NCBI RefSeq assembly: GCF_009761815.1
Contig: NZ_RWIN01000122.1
Coordinates: forward strand, 62,001-126,000
DNA length: 64,000 bases
Reading direction: 5' to 3'
DNA from: Pseudomonas sp. PB120
GTDB taxonomy: Bacteria; Pseudomonadota; Gammaproteobacteria; Pseudomonadales; Pseudomonadaceae
Shown one piece after another: positions 14,610-22,587 of the stretch. A program made the translations under genes and the position numbers. The notes below the pieces were generated by a model. It searched no databases and was not told where the DNA came from. It saw nothing but the letters and a program-made list of their open reading frames with translations. Each line of letters opens with the position of its first letter. Within the stretch, counting starts at the first letter, position 1.

Positions 14610-17036
14610 TTACCACTTGTAAGTAGCACTGGCGACGACGCTGCGTTCATCGCCGTAGTAGCAGTAGAAACTGTCGCAGGTGGAGAGGTAGTCCTTGTCG
14701 AACAGGTTGGTCGCGTTGACGGCCAGCGACGCGCCTTTGAGGCTGTTGTCGAGGCGGCCGAGGTCATAGTGGACGGATGCATCGAACACGGTATAGGCAT
14801 CCGCCTTGCCGAGTTCGGTGTTGGCCTGATCGCCATAAGTGTTGCCGGTATAGCGAACGCCACCGCCGATACCGAAACCGTCCAGCACGCCGTTGTGCCA
14901 GGTGTAATCAGCCCACATCGAAGCGGTCTGGTTAGGCATCAGTTGCAGGCGATTGCCCTTGAACGTGCCGTCTTGCACTTCGGATTTGGCCAGGGTGTAC
15001 GCAGCGGTCAGCTTGAGGTTTTCAGTCACGTCGGAGACGGCTTCCAGCTCCAGACCCTTGACCTTCACTTCACCGGTCTGGCTGGTGACCGGAATACCAC
15101 CGACGTTGTTGGTGACCGAGACATTTTTCTGGGTCAGGTCATACACCGCAGCGGTCAGCAGCGTGTTGCTGCCCGGTGGCTGGTACTTGATACCCAGTTC
15201 CCATTGCTTGCCTTCGGTTGGCTTGAACGACTCTGTGGTGGAGGTATCGGCGTTGCTCGCCGGCTGGAACGATTCGGCGTAGGACAGGTACGGCACGAAG
15301 CCGTTGTCGAACACGTAGCTGATCGCTGCGTTGCCGCTGAAGTTCTTGTTGCGGTCGGTGTTGGTGGCATCGCCCTTGTTGAAGAACTTGGTGCTGGTGT
15401 GAACCCAGTCTTCACGACCGCCCAGCGTCAGGCGCCATTGATCCAGAGCCATCTGATCCTGCACGTACAGGCCGGTCTGATAGGTCTTCTGGTCGTAATC
15501 GTAGAAAGCCGACGAACGTGGTGGACGCACGATTGGCAAGCCATAGACCGGGTTGTTGACGTTGGTGGTCAGGCCGTCGCCGAAAATCGAGGTGTAGTTG
15601 GTGTTCGTGCGCTGGTGATCGAGACCGATCAGCAAGGTATGCCGGACGTCGCCGGTGGCGAAGTCACCTTGCATGTTGTTGTCCACGGCGAACTGACTGA
15701 TGTCTTCGTCGGTCGTGGTGCTGGTACGGCCAACGTTACCATTGGCATCGACCTGGGTGAATGGGTAAGCACCAGGAGTGAGGGCCTGGAAGGACAGGTC
15801 CGACTTGGTGTAACGCAGGTTTTGGCGGAACTGCCAGACATCGTTCAAGCGATGTTCGAAGGCGTAGCCCAACGCGTAGTAGGTACGGTCGTAGAATTCC
15901 CAGTCCGGATCACCCAGGTTCTTGTGATGGGAAATCTCGCCCAGTGGCGAGTGGATCTTGGTGCCCTGGATCGGACGGAACTGGCTGGTGATACCGGTAT
16001 CGTCACGGGTGAATTGGGTGAGCAGGGTGAGTCGGGTGTCTTCGTCGATGTTCCAGGTCAGGCTCGGCGCAATGTTGTAACGCTTGTCGTCGATATGGTC
16101 GATGGGTGTGCCGCCATCGCGCACTACACCGCTGAGGCCGTAGAGGAACTGGCCTTCATCGTCGATCTTGCCGGTGCTGGCGAAGTTGATCTGACGGTGA
16201 TTGTCGCTGCCGTATTGCAGTTGGACTTCATTGCTCGATTCGGCGCTTGGACGACGGCTGACCATGTCCAGCAAGCCACCTGGCGGGGTCTGGCCGTACA
16301 CGGACGAAGCGGGGCCACGCAGCACGGCGAGACGATCCAGGTTCCAGGTTTCCTGCTTGGGGTTGGCATAGACGCCCTTGGGCAGCGGCAGACCGTCGAG
16401 GAATTGGGTCGGTTCGAAACCGCGTACGCGCAACCAGTCAGCACGAGTATCGCTGCCGAAACTGGCGCCAGTGGTGCCCGGCAAGTAGCGGACGGCGGCG
16501 TCCAGTGTGTGCACGTTGCGATCGTCCATCTGCTCGCGGGTTACAACCGAAATGGAGCGCGGCGCTTCGACCAGTGCGGTATCGGTCTTGGTGCCGGCGG
16601 CGGAGCGTTTGGCCAAGTAACCTTCCACCGGACCCCAGGCACTTTCAGTGTTTTCGACGCCGATCACGCTGGTCGTAGGCAAATCCAATACACCTTCGGG
16701 CACCGCTACCAGGCTGAAAGTGCCCGCACTGCTTTGCTCCAGTTGCAGACCGGTGCCGCGCAAGGCTTCGCGCAGGGCGCCGGCCGCATCGAACTGACCC
16801 TTGACCGGTGCCGAGGTTTTGCCCGCCGCCAGCGACGGGTTCAACGACAGCGCCAGACCGGCCTGGCTGGCGATCTGATTCAGGGTGCTGGCCAATGGCG
16901 CAGCCGGCAGGTTGTAGGCGCGAACGCTGGACGCCTGTTCCGCGGCGATCAGTTGACCGCTGGCGAGCGGGGCGCAAAGGGCAATGGCAACCGCCAGCAA
17001 ACTGGGGCGCAACAAGGTGTCTAGCGAACGGGACAT
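14610..17036 (-). CDS. TonB-dependent siderophore receptor with signalling domain
   Basis: Outer-membrane receptor/transducer, 808 residues. Signal peptide to about residue 33. The STN signalling domain lies at about 38-112 (VRAYNLPAAPLASTLNQIA, GLALSLNPSLA, ALREALRGTGL), which contacts the FecR-like regulator. Then comes a TonB-box region, the plug (about 155-280: ALVEAPRSISVVTREQM, RGFEPTQFLDGLPL, VLRGPASSVYGQTPPGGLLDMVSRRP) and a 22-strand barrel. The last residues end in aromatic YKW, as expected for barrel insertion. GAGGAGCC-like Shine-Dalgarno AGGAGCCG precedes the ATG. With the sigma and FecR-like genes upstream it forms a cell-surface signalling system for a ferric siderophore; the ligand is unknown (FpvA/FoxA/FiuA-type). 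Confidence 0.93.
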   Translation of the reverse strand: MSRSLDTLLRPSLLAVAIALCAPLASGQLIAAEQASSVRAYNLPAAPLASTLNQIASQAGLALSLNPSLAAGKTSAPVKGQFDAAGALREALRGTGLQLEQSSAGTFSLVAVPEGVLDLPTTSVIGVENTESAWGPVEGYLAKRSAAGTKTDTALVEAPRSISVVTREQMDDRNVHTLDAAVRYLPGTTGASFGSDTRADWLRVRGFEPTQFLDGLPLPKGVYANPKQETWNLDRLAVLRGPASSVYGQTPPGGLLDMVSRRPSAESSNEVQLQYGSDNHRQINFASTGKIDDEGQFLYGLSGVVRDGGTPIDHIDDKRYNIAPSLTWNIDEDTRLTLLTQFTRDDTGITSQFRPIQGTKIHSPLGEISHHKNLGDPDWEFYDRTYYALGYAFEHRLNDVWQFRQNLRYTKSDLSFQALTPGAYPFTQVDANGNVGRTSTTTDEDISQFAVDNNMQGDFATGDVRHTLLIGLDHQRTNTNYTSIFGDGLTTNVNNPVYGLPIVRPPRSSAFYDYDQKTYQTGLYVQDQMALDQWRLTLGGREDWVHTSTKFFNKGDATNTDRNKNFSGNAAISYVFDNGFVPYLSYAESFQPASNADTSTTESFKPTEGKQWELGIKYQPPGSNTLLTAAVYDLTQKNVSVTNNVGGIPVTSQTGEVKVKGLELEAVSDVTENLKLTAAYTLAKSEVQDGTFKGNRLQLMPNQTASMWADYTWHNGVLDGFGIGGGVRYTGNTYGDQANTELGKADAYTVFDASVHYDLGRLDNSLKGASLAVNATNLFDKDYLSTCDSFYCYYGDERSVVASATYKW

Positions 17037-17152
17037 AAAGCGGCTCCTGAAAGGTAATACTTCTCAATTGCCTAGGTGCCGAACGAAAATCCAAAAGTGA
17101 TAGGGCTGGATGAAAATAATTTCGATTCAGCATTTGTGGTGAGTCTGATGGC

Positions 17153-17240
17153 CTCTTCGCGGGCAAGCCATGCTCCTGCGAGATTTGCGTCATTCGTGAA
17201 TCACGCACAATCCTGTGGGAGCATGGCTTGCCCGCGAAGG
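17153..17240. repeat. REP pair between the FecR-like and receptor genes
   Basis: Arms CTTCGCGGGCAAGCCATGCT and AGCATGGCTTGCCCGCGAAG, a different REP family from the GAGCCTGCTCGCGA type. Confidence 0.85.
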
Positions 17241-17263
17241 CGTCCTGTCAGGCACACCAAATA

Positions 17264-18235
17264 TCAGGGCTTGGCATCAGCCTTCGCCACCGTCACCCAC
17301 CACGCCGTGTGCTGATGGATCTGCACGGGCAGGGTCGGCAGCAGCGCAGTCAGGGCTTTGTCTGTGTCGTTCAACGGGAAGCTGCCGGTGATCCGCAAGT
17401 CGGCAATCTCTGGAGCAACCCCCAGATGCCCGCGTCGATAACGACCGAGCTCGTGAATCAGGTCTTCCAACCGTGCGTTGTCGACCACCAGCATGCCGCG
17501 GGTCCAGGCATCGGCGCCGAGGTTGAGCGCGAGGATCGGCCCGAGCCCATTGCTGCGCATCAATACCTGCTGGCCTTCGTGCAAAATCTGTTCATCAAGA
17601 TTCGACTCGGGGTGAGCCGCCACGGCTGATTTCAACACGCTCAACCGCGTGCCTTCTTCCTCACGCTTGACCAGGAACCGCGTGCCCAGTGCACGCATGC
17701 TGCCTTCGCGAGTCTCGACGATAAATGGCCGGGCATCGCCATGGCCGGTTTCGACGAGAATTTCCCCTTCCTGAAGAATGATCCGACGTTGCTTCTCGTC
17801 GAATCGCACATCGAGGGCGCTGTGAGTGTTGAGGTTGATCAGTGTGCCGTCGCTCAGGCGCAACATGCGTTGCTCGCCAGTGGCGGTGCGTTCGTCAGCC
17901 AGCCAGTAGTCGATGGGCAGATAACGGTCCCCGGCGAACAGCGCCAGCCCAATCACCGCGACGATGCTGGCAACGCCGTTGCCCAGCTGACGAACCCGTC
18001 GGCGAATACCTTCCCGCGATTGCAGTAACGCGGTGCGAGCCGGGCCGCTGGCGGCGCTGAAACGCTGGTCGAGCATGCCCAGCTGGCGCCAGGCGCGAGC
18101 ATGTTCTTCGTGGGCCGCGTGCCATTTTGCGAACTCTTCACGCTCTATCGGGTTGGCTGAATCGAGGGACAATTGCCAGGCAATCGCCGCATCCAGCACC
18201 TGTGCCGACACGGGGCGGGAACTGGCCGGACTCAT
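17264..18235 (-). CDS. FecR-like sigma regulator
   Basis: Inner-membrane anti-sigma/sigma regulator, 323 residues. The N-terminal cytosolic part contains the family W-rich segments AIAWQLSLDSANPIEREEFAKWHA and HARAWRQLGMLDQRF (about 15-60). One TM helix lies at about 88-106 (GVASIVAVIGLALFAGDRYL). The periplasmic FecR domain has LRLSDGTLINLNTHSALDVRFDEKQRRI and LVETGHGDARPFIVETREG. The C-terminal STN-like domain ends LPTLPVQIHQHTAWWVTVAKA. The ATG overlaps the sigma stop (ATGA), so the pair is coupled. It receives the signal from the TonB transducer downstream. Confidence 0.92.
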   Translation of the reverse strand: MSPASSRPVSAQVLDAAIAWQLSLDSANPIEREEFAKWHAAHEEHARAWRQLGMLDQRFSAASGPARTALLQSREGIRRRVRQLGNGVASIVAVIGLALFAGDRYLPIDYWLADERTATGEQRMLRLSDGTLINLNTHSALDVRFDEKQRRIILQEGEILVETGHGDARPFIVETREGSMRALGTRFLVKREEEGTRLSVLKSAVAAHPESNLDEQILHEGQQVLMRSNGLGPILALNLGADAWTRGMLVVDNARLEDLIHELGRYRRGHLGVAPEIADLRITGSFPLNDTDKALTALLPTLPVQIHQHTAWWVTVAKADAKP

Positions 18236-18750
18236 ACCGGCTCACCGTACAGCGCGATGTAGCACTGACGAATGCCTTGGGCCAGGTATTGGCGCACGCG
18301 TGGCACTGACACCCCCAAACGCTCGGCGATTTCAGCGTGACTGAGGCCGTCGAGACGGTTGTAGAGGAAGGCGGCCCGGGCCTTGCTGGAGAGCTTGCCG
18401 AGCAGGCGGTCGATGGCCTTGAGGTCTTCGAGGATCATCTGCTGCTCTTCCACCGACGGTTGTTCGCCGACAGGAATCAGCATCAACTCGGTGAGGTAAG
18501 CCTGCTCCAGCGCGGCACGGCGGAAGTAGTCGAACAGCAGGCCCTTGGCAATCGCCACCAGAAACGCCCGGGGTTCGCGCGGTTCTTTGAGTTCATCCCG
18601 GCCCAGCAAGCGCACGAAGGTGTCCTGGCTCAGGTCTTCGGCCCGTTGTGGACAGGCCACGTTGCGTCGCAGCCAACCCAAAAGCCAACCGCGATGGTCG
18701 CGATATAACGCACCGACGAGCTCACTGTGGGGGCTTTGGACTGACGACAC
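18232..18750 (-). CDS. FecI-like ECF sigma factor (iron-starvation type)
   Basis: ECF sigma factor, 172 residues. Region 2 is at about 8-75 (LYRDHRGWLLGWLRRNVACPQRAEDLSQDTFVRLL, then EPRAFLVAIAKGLLFDYFRR, the hallmark of FecI types). Region 4 is at about 112-165 (LDGLSHAEIAERLGVSVPRVRQYLAQGI). It is first in the unit sigma, FecR-like, receiver, PepSY protein, small membrane protein. A Fur-like site lies 30 bases upstream, consistent with derepression in low iron. Confidence 0.93.
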   Translation of the reverse strand: MSSVQSPHSELVGALYRDHRGWLLGWLRRNVACPQRAEDLSQDTFVRLLGRDELKEPREPRAFLVAIAKGLLFDYFRRAALEQAYLTELMLIPVGEQPSVEEQQMILEDLKAIDRLLGKLSSKARAAFLYNRLDGLSHAEIAERLGVSVPRVRQYLAQGIRQCYIALYGEPV

Positions 18751-18779
18751 GCCGTATCACCGATTGGGAAGTGTTAACT

Positions 18780-18795
18780 AACGAGAATAGTTCGC
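18780..18795. promoter_or_regulatory. Candidate Fur box before the FecI-like gene
   Basis: AACGAGAATAGTTCGC resembles the Fur pattern AATGAGAATNATTCTC, with about four mismatches, 30 bases upstream of the sigma start. Known FecI-type genes are Fur-repressed. Confidence 0.4.
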
Positions 18796-18876
18796 GATTG
18801 TGGCAGAGGCGGGGGAGGTAAGCAATTGGCCGCTGGTCAGTTGGGGATGTACCTGGTTTTAACCGACACAATCCCT

Positions 18877-19000
18877 TGTAGCAGCTGCCGAAGGCTGCGT
18901 TCGGCTGCGCAGCAGCCGTAATATCGACGAGCAGGTAAGCCCTGGCGGCAGGAATGACGACTGCTACGCAGCCGAACGCAGCCTGCGGCAGCTGCTACAT
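18877..19000. repeat. Long imperfect inverted repeat
   Basis: Arms around TGTAGCAGCTGCCGAAGGCT and GCCTGCGGCAGCTGCTACA with inner matching GCGTTCGGCTGCG / CGCAGCCGAACGC. This is a third repeat family, lying between the sigma gene and the exonuclease gene. Confidence 0.75.
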
Positions 19001-19016
19001 AAGGGCGCGGTGGCTG

Positions 19017-19724
19017 TTAGAAGGAATGAGACCGCTGCCGCCGCTTCCACTGACTCAACCGCTGCTGCAGGTTCAGCGGGCTATGAATCTGTTGCTGCCG
19101 CGCACGGCTGAACAAAATCAGCGCCAGCTCGGCGGTGGCCAGCGCATCGGCACTGGCATTGTGGCGCTCGAACACCTCGAGCTTGAACCAGTCGATCCAT
19201 TCATCCAGCCCGGCCTCACGAATGTTCGCCTGGGGACACAGCAATGGCGCAATGTCTGCCACATCCAGAAACGAATGCTGCAACTTGTAGCCCAGGTGAT
19301 CCTTCAACGCGCGCCCGAGCATGTGTTGATCGAACGACGCATGGAACGCCAGCACCGGGCTGTCGCCCACAAACTCCATCAACTCAAGCAACGCCTGCGC
19401 CGGGTCGCTTCCCGCCGCAATCGCGCTAGGGCCCAGGCCATGGATCAGCACGCTGGGGGCCACTTTCATGTCGGCGCATTGCAGCGTGCGTTCGAACTGC
19501 TGGCTTAAGTCGATGGCCCCGTCTTCAATCACCACCGCACCGATGGACAGTACCCGATCCCGGTTCAGGTTCAGCCCGGTGGTTTCCAGGTCAAGCACCA
19601 CCCAGCGTTGTTCGCGAAGGCTGCAGTCGCTCAGCGCAGCGATGGGTGGCAAGCGTTCCAGGCGTTGTTTCAGTTCGGCAGCAAGCACAGGGGTAGCCGG
19701 GCGCAACCATGAAAACAGGCTCAT
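19017..19724 (-). CDS. DnaQ-like 3'-5' exonuclease
   Basis: DEDDh exonuclease domain protein, 235 residues, of the DNA polymerase III epsilon type but without the polymerase-binding tail. ExoI motif VVLDLETTGLN (Asp/Glu metal ligands, about 42-52), ExoII around VLAFHASFDQHML (about 125-137), and ExoIII HNASADALATAELAL with the His-x5-Asp (about 187-201). The ATG overlaps the stop of the upstream CBS/nucleotidyltransferase gene, so both are translated together. The pairing with a DUF294 protein is common in Pseudomonas. The substrate is not defined. Confidence 0.87.
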   Translation of the reverse strand: MSLFSWLRPATPVLAAELKQRLERLPPIAALSDCSLREQRWVVLDLETTGLNLNRDRVLSIGAVVIEDGAIDLSQQFERTLQCADMKVAPSVLIHGLGPSAIAAGSDPAQALLELMEFVGDSPVLAFHASFDQHMLGRALKDHLGYKLQHSFLDVADIAPLLCPQANIREAGLDEWIDWFKLEVFERHNASADALATAELALILFSRARQQQIHSPLNLQQRLSQWKRRQRSHSF

Positions 19725-21655
19725 AGCTGATACCGCAGGGTCAGGCTGCTTTGCAGGCGTTGCGCCTGGCGCAGGGATTCACGCAGGATCCGTCGATCAA
19801 GGTGATTGAGGCTGTCAGGATCGACCCGGTTGGAGTAAGGCAAGTTCTCGCGGGTTTGTAGCTGATGTTGCTGCATGCGGGTTTGCTGGATGAAGTGATA
19901 CGCTTCTTCGTACGCCGCACCGTCCAGCCGTTCGATGACTTCTTTAGCCACCAACTGGCGAAAGCGTTCCAGCGTGTTGTTGGCTTCGATGCCGTGGGCC
20001 AGCGCCAAAAGCCGAGCGCCATCGACAAAGGGCGTCAGGCCCTGAATTTTCAGGTCCAGCGTGGCTTTCTCGCCATTCTTGCGCGCCAGCACAAACTCAC
20101 GGAAACGGCCTACAGGTGGACGGTTACGCAGGGCATTCTCGGCCATCATTCTCTGGAACAACCGGTTATCACCGACTTGATCGAGAATCCCCCGGCGCAG
20201 CTGCTCGCAGCCTTGCTCATCGCCCCAGACCACCCGCAAATCGAAGTAAATGCTCGAACCCAGCAGGTTCTCCGGCGTCGCTTCGCGAATGAACGCCGCA
20301 AACCGCCGCGCCCATTCCGCCCGGGACAAACACAGCTCGGGGTTGCCGGCCATGATGTTGCCCTTGCACAGGGTAAAGCCGCACAGCGCCAGGCTCTGGT
20401 TGATGTGCGCGGCGATGGGCAACAGCTTGCCGCGAATCTCGGCGGCGTGGGCCGCGTCCCGCGCTTCGAACAGAATGCCGTTGTCCTGATCGGTGTGCAG
20501 CGTCTGTTCACGGCGGCCTTCACTGCCGAAGCACAGCCAACTGAACGGCACGCCTGGGTCGCCTTTCTCGGCGAGGGTCAGTTCGATAACCCGGCACACG
20601 GTGTGATCGTTGAGCAACGTAATGATGTGAGTGATCTGGGTCGAAGAGGCGCCATGGGCCAGCATGCGTTCCACCAATTGCCCGATTTCACCGCGCATGG
20701 CGACCAGATTTTCCACGCGCTGGGCGCTGCGAATCGTCCGCGCCAGGTGCACCAGATCGACCCGTTGCAGAGAAAACAGGTCCCGCTCCGAGACCACGCC
20801 ACACAGGCGTTGATCCTTGACCAGGCAGACGTGGGCGATGTGCCGCTCGGTCATCGCGATCGCCGCATCAAAGGCGCTGTGGTCCGGCGTCAGGAAAAAC
20901 GGCGACTGGGTCATGTGCCGTTCGATGGCTTCGTTGAAGTCGTTGGTGCCGTTGGCCACCACTTGTCGCAAGTCGCGCAGGGTAAAAATGCCCAGCGGCG
21001 CTTTGTGTTCATCGACCACCACAATGCTGCCGACCTGCTGCTCATGCATCAGCGTCACGGCTTCACGCAGGGGCGTGTCGGGGCGGCAGGTCACCGGGTG
21101 GCGCATGGCCAATTCACCCAGACGGGTATTGAGCGAGTATTGGGTGCCGAGGGTTTCCACGGCTTTTTGCTGGACTTGCTGGTTGACCTGATCCAGCAGG
21201 CTGCTGACGCCGCGCAGGGCAAAGTCGCGAAATGCGTTGGACAGCGCGAACAGCTTGATGAACGCCAGCTTGTTCAGCTGCAGGCAAAAGGTGTCTTCGG
21301 CGGCCAGATGCTCGGTGCGGGTCGCACGTTCGCCCAGCAGCGCAGCGAGCGGGAAGCACTCGCCGGTGGTGATTTCGAAGGTGGTTTCGGTCCCGCCCTT
21401 GGCCGTGTGCGGGCGCTCACCCACCACGCGGCCTTGCTTGACGATGTAGAAATGCTCAACCGGGCCGTCGGCGGGTTTGATGATGCTCTCGCCGGGCGCA
21501 TAAAAACGCAGCTGACATTGCTCGACCAGGTACGCCAGGTGCGTGTGGTCCATCTGATTGAACGGCGGGAAGCGCTGAAGAAATTGCAAAGTGCCCTGGA
21601 TGTTCTGCAACACCGCGGTTTTCCCTGCCTGGGTGAAGGCGTCCGCTTTACTCAT
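19721..21655 (-). CDS. cNMP-binding/CBS/DUF294 putative nucleotidyltransferase
   Basis: Cytosolic signalling-type protein, 644 residues. Cyclic-nucleotide-binding domain at about 20-150 (LRFYAPGESIIKPADGPVEHFYIVKQGRV). A CBS pair lies at about 180-300 (MRHPVTCRPDTPLREAVTLM, VVVDEHKAPLGIFTLRDL, LCGVVSERDLF). A DUF294 nucleotidyltransferase domain at about 335-480 has the signature FGSEGRREQTLHTDQDNG, with the GS and metal-binding D-x-D. A helical C-terminal substrate domain completes it. The start at MSKADAF (21655) is chosen by similarity to relatives; an ATG two codons upstream is equally possible and neither has a clear ribosome site. The nucleotide target is unknown. Confidence 0.85.
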   Translation of the reverse strand: MSKADAFTQAGKTAVLQNIQGTLQFLQRFPPFNQMDHTHLAYLVEQCQLRFYAPGESIIKPADGPVEHFYIVKQGRVVGERPHTAKGGTETTFEITTGECFPLAALLGERATRTEHLAAEDTFCLQLNKLAFIKLFALSNAFRDFALRGVSSLLDQVNQQVQQKAVETLGTQYSLNTRLGELAMRHPVTCRPDTPLREAVTLMHEQQVGSIVVVDEHKAPLGIFTLRDLRQVVANGTNDFNEAIERHMTQSPFFLTPDHSAFDAAIAMTERHIAHVCLVKDQRLCGVVSERDLFSLQRVDLVHLARTIRSAQRVENLVAMRGEIGQLVERMLAHGASSTQITHIITLLNDHTVCRVIELTLAEKGDPGVPFSWLCFGSEGRREQTLHTDQDNGILFEARDAAHAAEIRGKLLPIAAHINQSLALCGFTLCKGNIMAGNPELCLSRAEWARRFAAFIREATPENLLGSSIYFDLRVVWGDEQGCEQLRRGILDQVGDNRLFQRMMAENALRNRPPVGRFREFVLARKNGEKATLDLKIQGLTPFVDGARLLALAHGIEANNTLERFRQLVAKEVIERLDGAAYEEAYHFIQQTRMQQHQLQTRENLPYSNRVDPDSLNHLDRRILRESLRQAQRLQSSLTLRYQL

Positions 21656-21917
21656 AACCATTACCGCAGTCTTTTTTTTGAATTGTTGTCGTCGGATGAC
21701 TCAGCCATGGTCGGCCCCCGCGCGCAGGGTGCCCATTGGACGTAAGTCTAGGTAGGCGATGTACGAGGGGTAATGTCGGAAGCGCCCTACGCGATTGTCG
21801 GAAAAACCTCTGCGTTCCCCTATTGGAAAAATATCCGACGAAGTGCACATTGAAGGTCTGCTTAGCGATGTCTCACCACTGTGCTAGGGAATTGAATTTG
21901 AAAACGTAGAGAACGCC

Positions 21918-22364
21918 ATGTCCGACCACGATATTTTGAGTGATGCCGAGCGCGAAGCGCTCAGTGCCGTCATGATGGAACCTGATCTGCCGCCACAGCG
22001 AGTGCTGATCGTCGATGACGATAAAGACGCGCGCGAGCTGCTCTCAGAGATCCTGGGTCTGGATGGTATTCGCTGCCTCACCGCGGCCAGCGGTGAAACC
22101 GCACTCAAGATGCTGGAGGACAAGCCTTCGATTGGTCTGGTCATCACCGATTTGCGCATGGGGCATGTCGATGGCCTGGACCTGATACGTCAGGTACGTG
22201 AATCGGTTCGGGCGGCAATGCCGTTCATCATCGTCTCCGGCGACGCCGACGTGAAAGACGCCATTGCCGCGATGCATTTGAGCGTGGTGGATTTCCTGCT
22301 CAAGCCCATCGACAGCGGCAAGTTGCTGGGGCTGGTCAAGCATGAGTTGGGGATGGAACCGTAG
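21918..22364 (+). CDS. Single-domain response regulator
   Basis: 148-residue protein made of one receiver domain (about 28-145) after a short acidic leader. It has the acidic pair in LIVDDDKDARELL, the phospho-acceptor Asp in GLVITDLRMGHVDGLDL (about residue 77), the switch Ser/Thr in IIVSGDADVKDAI and the Lys in FLLKPIDSGKL. There is no output domain and no adjacent kinase gene, so its partner is elsewhere. AGAGAACGCC precedes the ATG. Confidence 0.85.
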   Translation: MSDHDILSDAEREALSAVMMEPDLPPQRVLIVDDDKDARELLSEILGLDGIRCLTAASGETALKMLEDKPSIGLVITDLRMGHVDGLDLIRQVRESVRAAMPFIIVSGDADVKDAIAAMHLSVVDFLLKPIDSGKLLGLVKHELGMEP

Positions 22365-22408
22365 TTCAAACCTATCCGTCACTCGCACTCCCTGTGGTAG
22401 TGAGCTTG

Positions 22409-22498
22409 TGTGGCGAGGGAGCTTGCTCCCGCTTGAGTGGGCAGCACTCACAACAGGGCGGCTACGCAGCCCAGCGGGAGCAAGCTCCCTCGCCACAA
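22409..22498. repeat. REP pair upstream of the shared terminator
   Basis: Arms TGTGGCGAGGGAGCTTGCTC and GAGCAAGCTCCCTCGCCACA with a 50-base spacer. Confidence 0.85.
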
Positions 22499-22532
22499 AG
22501 GCTCGCACTTACTTGTAGCCCTATTCGCAAAC

Positions 22533-22565
22533 AAAAAAGCCCTGATCGAAAGATCAGGGCTTTTT
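22533..22565. terminator. Bidirectional terminator between the receiver gene and glcB
   Basis: AAAAAGCCCTGATC stem, GAAA loop, and the complement ending in T5. It can serve glcB on the minus strand and the receiver gene on the plus strand. Confidence 0.92.
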
Positions 22566-22587
22566 CATGTGCGGCGTCAGCCTTCAG

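Noticed and set aside
14454..17024. 856-codon open frame antisense to the TonB receptor
   Set aside because: Shadow of the GC-rich receptor gene: no domain, no ribosome site and typical out-of-frame composition (HHGA/Q/R-rich).
17037..17110. Fur box or FecI-type promoter before the TonB receptor
   Set aside because: AT-rich stretches (AAATTATTTTCAT) are suggestive, but no pattern is close enough to claim.
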